DNA of 64,000 bases from an uncultured Ectothiorhodospiraceae bacterium (lineage in GTDB: Bacteria; Pseudomonadota; Gammaproteobacteria; UBA9214). The notes below the pieces were generated by a model that was given only the letters and a program-made list of their open reading frames with translations, searched no databases and was not told the DNA's origin. Made by a program: the position numbers and the translations under genes. The first letter of the stretch is position 1. Each line of letters opens with the position of its first letter. Below are positions 59,558-64,000 of the stretch, in pieces. Location: positions 16,326-80,325 of the forward strand of contig CAMYJI010000008.1 in the NCBI GenBank assembly GCA_947258545.1, read 5' to 3'.

Positions 59558-61567
59558 ATGTCGGGACCCTTGATCAAACTGCAGGATCTGTCGGTACGCA
59601 TCGGCCATGGTGACAAGGCCATTCGTCCCGTTGACGGTGTCAGCTTCGAGATCAACCGGGGCGAGACCTTTGCGCTGCTGGGCGAGTCCGGTTGCGGCAA
59701 GTCGATGACTGCGCTCTCCATCCTGCGCCTGTTGCCGCAACCGGCGGGTCGCATTACCGGCGGTCACGTGTACCTCGACGGCGTTGACCTGACGGCACTG
59801 CCGGAACTCGAGATGCAGCGCGTACGCGGCCGCCGCGTGGCAATGATCTTCCAGGAACCCATGACATCGCTCAACCCGGTGCTGAGTATCGGTGACCAGA
59901 TCGGAGAGACCCTGCGTCAGCACCAGCAGATGAAGGGCCGGGCCGCACGAGAGCGGGTGCTCGAGCTGCTCGATGCCGTCGGCATACCCGATGTGCAGCG
60001 ACGTTACGGCGAATACCCGCACCAGCTCTCCGGGGGCATGAAGCAGCGCGTCATGATCGCCATCGCGCTGGCCGGTGAGCCTGACCTCCTGATTGCCGAC
60101 GAGCCGACCACCGCCCTCGATGTCACCATCCAGGCCCAGGTCCTCGAACTGCTGCAGAAGATTCAGCAGGAGACGCACATGGCCATCATGCTGATTACCC
60201 ATGACCTCGGTATTGTGGCCGGCATGGTGGACCGGGTCGCTGTGATGTACGCCGGCCAGCTGGTGGAAGAGGCCGGTCTTAATCGCTTCTTTGCCGAGGC
60301 CAGGCACCCCTACAGCCAGCGTCTGTTTGAATCCCTGCCGGATGTCGGCAAGCGCGACCACGCCCTGCGAACCATACCGGGTTTCGTGCCTACCCTGGAC
60401 CACGACTTTACAGGCTGCCGCTTCGCGCAACGCTGTGACCGGGCCTGGGACTACTGCCATAGCCATGTGCCGGCATGGAGCATCGAGACCGACCACCACC
60501 ACCATGTACGCTGTCACCTGGCCGACGAAAACGTGATTGCGCCGCCCATGACAGCCGCCAGAGAGATCACTCAGCGGCATGCCGCGGCTGGCCAGCACAA
60601 CGGCGAGGCCCTGCTGGACGTCAGTGGACTCAAGGTCCACTTCCCGATACACAAGGGCGTGTTCAAGCGCGTCGTCGGTCATGTGTATGCCGTTGACGGC
60701 ATCTCGCTGAGCATACCCCGGGGCCGGACCCAGGCACTGGTCGGCGAGTCCGGCTGCGGCAAGACCACCGCCGGCCTGGGTATCCTGCAGCTGCTCCGGC
60801 CCACGGCCGGCAGCGTACGCTTTGACGGGACCGAACTCACAGACCTCATGGGCGAGCGCCTGCGGCGCCGGCGTACCGATTTCCAGTTCATCTTCCAGGA
60901 TCCGTATTCATCCATGAACCCGCGAATGCGGGTGGGCGACATTGTCGAGGAGGGCATGATCGCCCAACGCATCGGCAAGACCCGGCAGGAGCGCCGCCAG
61001 CGCGTCGACGAACTGTTCGCGCACGTCGGCCTGTCACCGGAGCACGTGCACCGCTACCCGCATGAATTCTCCGGCGGCCAGCGCCAGCGCATCTGCATCG
61101 CCCGGGCCCTGGCCGTTGATCCCCGACTGGTGGTCTGCGACGAGCCGACCAGCGCACTGGACGTGTCTGTGCAGGCCCAGATCCTGAACCTGTTGAAGCA
61201 ACTGCAGAACGAACTGGGGCTGTCCTACCTGTTTATCACCCACAACCTATCGGTGGTGGCCTACCTGGCCGACCGGGTGGCGGTGATGTACCTGGGGCGG
61301 ATCGTGGAGGAGGGCCCGGTGGCCGAGGTCCTGGAACGTCCCCTGCATCCCTACACCCGGGCCCTGATTTCGGCGATCCCCCATGTCGAGCCGGACAGCC
61401 GGCGCGAGGTCATCCGCCTGGAGGGGGACATGCCGTCACCGTCGGATCCGCCTTCGGGCTGCCATTTCCACCCGCGCTGTCCGAGTGCCATGCCCGAGTG
61501 CCGCGAGCATTACCCGGGGGAAACCGGGAGCGACGAGCACCGCGTGCGCTGCTACCTGCACCACTGA
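59558..61567 (+). CDS. Peptide ABC transporter ATP-binding protein, two fused ATPase domains
   Basis: 669 aa, a DppD-DppF fusion like E. coli YejF or GsiA. First ATPase: Walker [14 protein letters not shown] near residue 44, signature [12 protein letters not shown], Walker [14 protein letters not shown]. Second: [13 protein letters not shown] near 396, [25 protein letters not shown]. Each is followed by the Cys-rich oligopeptide C-domain (GCRFAQRCD and [15 protein letters not shown]). It should power the preceding permeases, but two repeats lie in between and one permease is broken. Confidence 0.95.
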   Translation: MSGPLIKLQDLSVRIGHGDKAIRPVDGVSFEINRGETFALLGESGCGKSMTALSILRLLPQPAGRITGGHVYLDGVDLTALPELEMQRVRGRRVAMIFQEPMTSLNPVLSIGDQIGETLRQHQQMKGRAARERVLELLDAVGIPDVQRRYGEYPHQLSGGMKQRVMIAIALAGEPDLLIADEPTTALDVTIQAQVLELLQKIQQETHMAIMLITHDLGIVAGMVDRVAVMYAGQLVEEAGLNRFFAEARHPYSQRLFESLPDVGKRDHALRTIPGFVPTLDHDFTGCRFAQRCDRAWDYCHSHVPAWSIETDHHHHVRCHLADENVIAPPMTAAREITQRHAAAGQHNGEALLDVSGLKVHFPIHKGVFKRVVGHVYAVDGISLSIPRGRTQALVGESGCGKTTAGLGILQLLRPTAGSVRFDGTELTDLMGERLRRRRTDFQFIFQDPYSSMNPRMRVGDIVEEGMIAQRIGKTRQERRQRVDELFAHVGLSPEHVHRYPHEFSGGQRQRICIARALAVDPRLVVCDEPTSALDVSVQAQILNLLKQLQNELGLSYLFITHNLSVVAYLADRVAVMYLGRIVEEGPVAEVLERPLHPYTRALISAIPHVEPDSRREVIRLEGDMPSPSDPPSGCHFHPRCPSAMPECREHYPGETGSDEHRVRCYLHH

Positions 61568-61688
61568 TTCACGCCCGCACGACGCCCCTGGATCGCACAT
61601 GGGGGAGTAGGGTGTCCCGGCAAGCCGTGATAGACTGCGCGCTTTGCTTTTTTTATCCAATCCCGAGACCAAGTACACGAGGCCTACC

Positions 61689-62870
61689 ATGAGCATTCAA
61701 TCCTTCCATCCACCTGTCCGCACCCTGATGGGGCCCGGCCCCTCCGACGTCAATCCGCGCATCCTGGAGGCCATGTCACGCCCGACCATCGGCCACCTCG
61801 ATCCCGTATTCGTCGGCATGATGGAAGAAATGAAGGAACTGCTGCGCTATGCCTTCCAGACCAGCAACCAGTTGACCATGCCGGTGTCTGCGCCGGGATC
61901 GACCGGTATGGAGACCTGCTTCGTCAACCTGGTCGAGCCCGGTGACAAGGTGGTGGTCTGCCAGAACGGCGTGTTCGGCGGTCGCATGAAGGAGAACGTC
62001 GAGCGCAGCGGCGGTACGGCCGTTATGGTGCAGGACAATTGGGGCCGTGCGGTCGACGTCAACAAGGTCGAGGAAGCCCTTAAGGCCAACCCGGACGCCA
62101 GGATCCTCGCCTTCGTGCATGCCGAGACATCGACCGGTGCGATCTCCGACGCGAGGGTGTTGGCAGAAGTGGCCCGCAAACACGACTGCCTGACCATCGT
62201 TGATACCGTCACCTCGCTGGCCGGCTCGCCGCTGATGGTGGATGACTGGCAGCTCGATGCAGTCTACTCAGGCACCCAGAAGTGCCTGTCCTGCGTGCCC
62301 GGCCTGTCGCCGGTTACCTTCAGCCAGAAGGCACTCGATGTCGTCACCTCGCGCAAGACAACTGTGCAGAGCTGGTTCATGGACCTCAATCTGGTGCTGG
62401 GTTACTGGGGTGGTGGTGGCAAGCGCGCCTACCACCACACGGCGCCGATCAACACCCTGTACGCACTGCACGAGGCACTGGTCATTCTGCAGGAGGAGGG
62501 TATCGAGAATTCCTGGACACGACACAAGAAGAACCACGATGCCCTGAAGGCCGGCATCGAGGCCATGGGGTTGAAATTTGTGGTGCCCGAGGGCGAGCGC
62601 CTGCCGCAACTCAACGCCGTTTCCATTCCAAGCGGGGTCGATGAGGCCGTTGTCCGGTCTGCGCTGCTCAGCGAGTATAACCTCGAGATCGGTGCCGGCC
62701 TGGGTGCTATGGCTGGCAAGATCTGGCGTATCGGCCTGATGGGCTACGCCAGCAACCAGACCAATGTCCTGTTCTGTCTGGGTGCACTGGACGCCGTACT
62801 GAGCGGCATGAAGGCGCCGATCAGTTCAGGCGTTGCGGTCGATGCGGCGCGGGCCGTTTACGCCGGCTGA
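61689..62870 (+). CDS. Alanine/serine-glyoxylate aminotransferase family protein
   Basis: Class V PLP aminotransferase of 393 aa. It starts MSIQSFHPPVRTLMGPGPSD at 61689; the frame is open slightly further upstream but this start matches the family. The PLP lysine is in YSGTQKCLSCVPGLSP (about residue 199), and STGAISDARVLAEVA and DTVTSLAGSPLMVDD are typical. Likely substrates are alanine or serine with glyoxylate or pyruvate; which one is not clear. No C1 or glyoxylate genes lie nearby in the window. Confidence 0.9.
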   Translation: MSIQSFHPPVRTLMGPGPSDVNPRILEAMSRPTIGHLDPVFVGMMEEMKELLRYAFQTSNQLTMPVSAPGSTGMETCFVNLVEPGDKVVVCQNGVFGGRMKENVERSGGTAVMVQDNWGRAVDVNKVEEALKANPDARILAFVHAETSTGAISDARVLAEVARKHDCLTIVDTVTSLAGSPLMVDDWQLDAVYSGTQKCLSCVPGLSPVTFSQKALDVVTSRKTTVQSWFMDLNLVLGYWGGGGKRAYHHTAPINTLYALHEALVILQEEGIENSWTRHKKNHDALKAGIEAMGLKFVVPEGERLPQLNAVSIPSGVDEAVVRSALLSEYNLEIGAGLGAMAGKIWRIGLMGYASNQTNVLFCLGALDAVLSGMKAPISSGVAVDAARAVYAG

Positions 62871-62896
62871 GCCAGTCCCGGCAGCGAACCCCGGCC

Positions 62897-63169
62897 ATGG
62901 ACTGGAAGGTCTTCCTGACCGTGTTTGCTGCGGTATTCGTTGCCGAACTTGGTGACAAGACCCAGCTGGCCACCATGCTGTTCGCGGCTGACAGGGAAGT
63001 CAGCAAGCTCACCGTGTTCTTCGCCGCCTCGCTCGCGCTGGTCATCGCCTCGGCGATCGGTGTGCTGGCAGGCTCCGTGATGTCGCATTATATCAGTGAG
63101 AAGTACCTCCACTATATCGCCGGTACCGGCTTTGTGGTCATCGGCCTGTGGATTCTGTTCAGGGCCTAG
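62897..63169 (+). CDS. GDT1/TMEM165-family (UPF0016) protein, half size
   Basis: 90 aa with three membrane helices and one copy of the family's cation motif, AELGDKTQLAT (about residues 17-27). Eukaryotic and many bacterial members have two such halves; the single-motif form presumably acts as a dimer. Relatives carry Mn2+ or Ca2+ in exchange for protons. It follows the aminotransferase by 26 bases. About 270 bases after it show no convincing gene. Confidence 0.88.
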   Translation: MDWKVFLTVFAAVFVAELGDKTQLATMLFAADREVSKLTVFFAASLALVIASAIGVLAGSVMSHYISEKYLHYIAGTGFVVIGLWILFRA

Positions 63170-63441
63170 CCGACAGGGCCATCACCATCAGGGCCGATTG
63201 ATGCCCGGAGCTGCAGCCAACACATCTCGTTCCTGCGCCGGTTTTCCGGTCGGCTGATATGAATCTGGCCCGGCTTCACATCACCCGCTGGCGATGGCGC
63301 CAGCCAGACATGATGGTCGAGGGTATAGCCGGGGTGATCCTGCCGTTGATGAAGAATATACAGGTGAATCCCGGGAAGAATTTCTTTACGCGGAATTGCC
63401 AAAGCCAGAAACTCCGTCCTGTGTCGCGATACGGGAATGAA

Positions 63442-64000
63442 TTAAGCGTATTCGACAAAATAGATGGTAACACCCAGGGCGATCAAGGCGATTTCCGCCG
63501 CACTAATCCAGAGAAGCATATAGGTAATACGGCGTCCAGCAGGCTTCATCGGTTGCCAGACACGACGCATGTACCAGCGCCATAAGCGGAAGCGGGACCA
63601 GCGCTGCCAGTTGACCAGGTACTGTTGCAGATACTGGGCCCAGAGCACCAGGCTTTTGTCGACCTCGTGTATGTGGGTGCCTCTTTCCTCGGGGAGCAAC
63701 CTCTCATAACAGTCGGTAATCGTCAGTTTGGAGCCTTGCGGGGCGGGTTCGATCGTGAAGGTGGTGCTGGATTTGATGCCCTTGTCATAGTCGATGCGAA
63801 TGCCATCGTCCAGCTTGCTGACTGACAGCTCGAATTGGAAATCGAAGGGCTGTTCCTGGCTGATATTGCGCCCGCTAAAGGTGAAGTGATTTTCATCCCT
63901 GGAATCCCAGAGCTCGAATTCGAGCATGGGGTTTATGCGGAACAGCCTCTCGATATCGGTACAGAATTCGTTCAGTGCGCTAACCGTGAGTGGCGTATTG
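63442..64000 (-). CDS. SRPBCC-like membrane-anchored protein, 5' end beyond the window
   Basis: The frame is open to the last base of the window, so the start lies outside; at least 185 codons are present. Visible sequence runs LNEFCTDIERLFRINPMLEFELWD, then a beta-rich stretch (HFTFSGRNIS, FDFQFELSVSKLDDG, TTFTIEPAPQGSKLTITDCYE), then a basic segment and one membrane helix near the C-terminus (about the last 30 residues). The fold resembles START/polyketide-cyclase-like SRPBCC proteins. The function is unknown, and the ATG at 63927 is probably internal. Confidence 0.65.
   Translation of the reverse strand, partial: NTPLTVSALNEFCTDIERLFRINPMLEFELWDSRDENHFTFSGRNISQEQPFDFQFELSVSKLDDGIRIDYDKGIKSSTTFTIEPAPQGSKLTITDCYERLLPEERGTHIHEVDKSLVLWAQYLQQYLVNWQRWSRFRLWRWYMRRVWQPMKPAGRRITYMLLWISAAEIALIALGVTIYFVEYA

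Noticed and set aside
63166..63402. 78-codon minus-strand frame after the partial SRPBCC-like gene
   Set aside because: Begins with TTG, no ribosome-binding site, no family resemblance; it is simply the same frame continuing after the TAA of the upstream gene.

Overview
This window looks like about 64 kb of chromosome from a gammaproteobacterium. It is GC-rich and holds mostly housekeeping genes. Two long blocks have a gene order I know from Pseudomonas and its relatives: leuC-leuD-leuB-asd-fimV-truA-trpF-accD-folC-dedD-cvpA-purF-metZ, and lpxH-ppiB-cysS-folD-tRNAs-tig-clpP-clpX-lon-hupB-tRNA-ppiD-fabI followed by a peptide ABC transporter. PrmB, FimV, LpxH and MetZ fit the same group. trpB-trpA sitting between trpF and accD, and the repeat families seen here, point away from Pseudomonas itself and perhaps towards sulfur-oxidiser-type lineages such as Chromatiales. 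That last placement is an inference from gene order and protein flavour only.

Layout. 1-2945: end of malQ, glgP and a tRNA-Leu. 3023-8691: queA-tgt-yajC-secD-secF, for queuosine synthesis and Sec export. 9061-14138, minus strand: suhB; a DUF3106 protein, anti-sigma and sigma factor group with a secreted His-rich protein; psd; and a copper-delivery pair (PCu(A)C chaperone and SCO1). 14248-18163: prmB, two small unknowns, aroC and an MFS transporter. 18248-36273: leucine, aspartate-family and tryptophan biosynthesis interleaved with fimV, truA, accD, folC, a SPOR protein, cvpA, purF and metZ. metZ is preceded by a promoter, a SAM-II riboswitch and an intrinsic terminator. 36292-41803: DUF455 protein, lipoprotein, lpxH, ppiB, cysS, folD. 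41936-43349: a tRNA array with a group I intron and its homing endonuclease. 43438-51976: tig-clpP-clpX-lon-hupB-ppiD, the proteostasis block, with a sigma-32-type promoter before lon. 52020-54085: dicarboxylate/amino-acid symporter and fabI, convergent. 54772-61567: oligopeptide-type ABC transporter with one broken permease gene. 61689-64000: aminotransferase, half-size GDT1 protein, and a partial SRPBCC-like protein.

Three things stand out. First, six copies of a MITE-like element have 20-bp ends close to AGCCCGCATTTCTCACCGGG and a likely TA target duplication. Five of the six abut the stop codon of a neighbouring gene, and the element supplies the third base of that stop. Second, the tRNA array holds a group I intron in a tRNA-Arg(TCT) gene whose 3' exon is absent, beside a tRNA-Pro cut off in the T-loop. 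A tRNA-Val at 49952 is cut off in the T-stem, and an ABC permease at about 58758 lacks an internal stretch. These four deletions are either real decay or assembly errors. Third, a SAM-II aptamer plus terminator precedes metZ, an architecture that suggests transcriptional control by S-adenosylmethionine.
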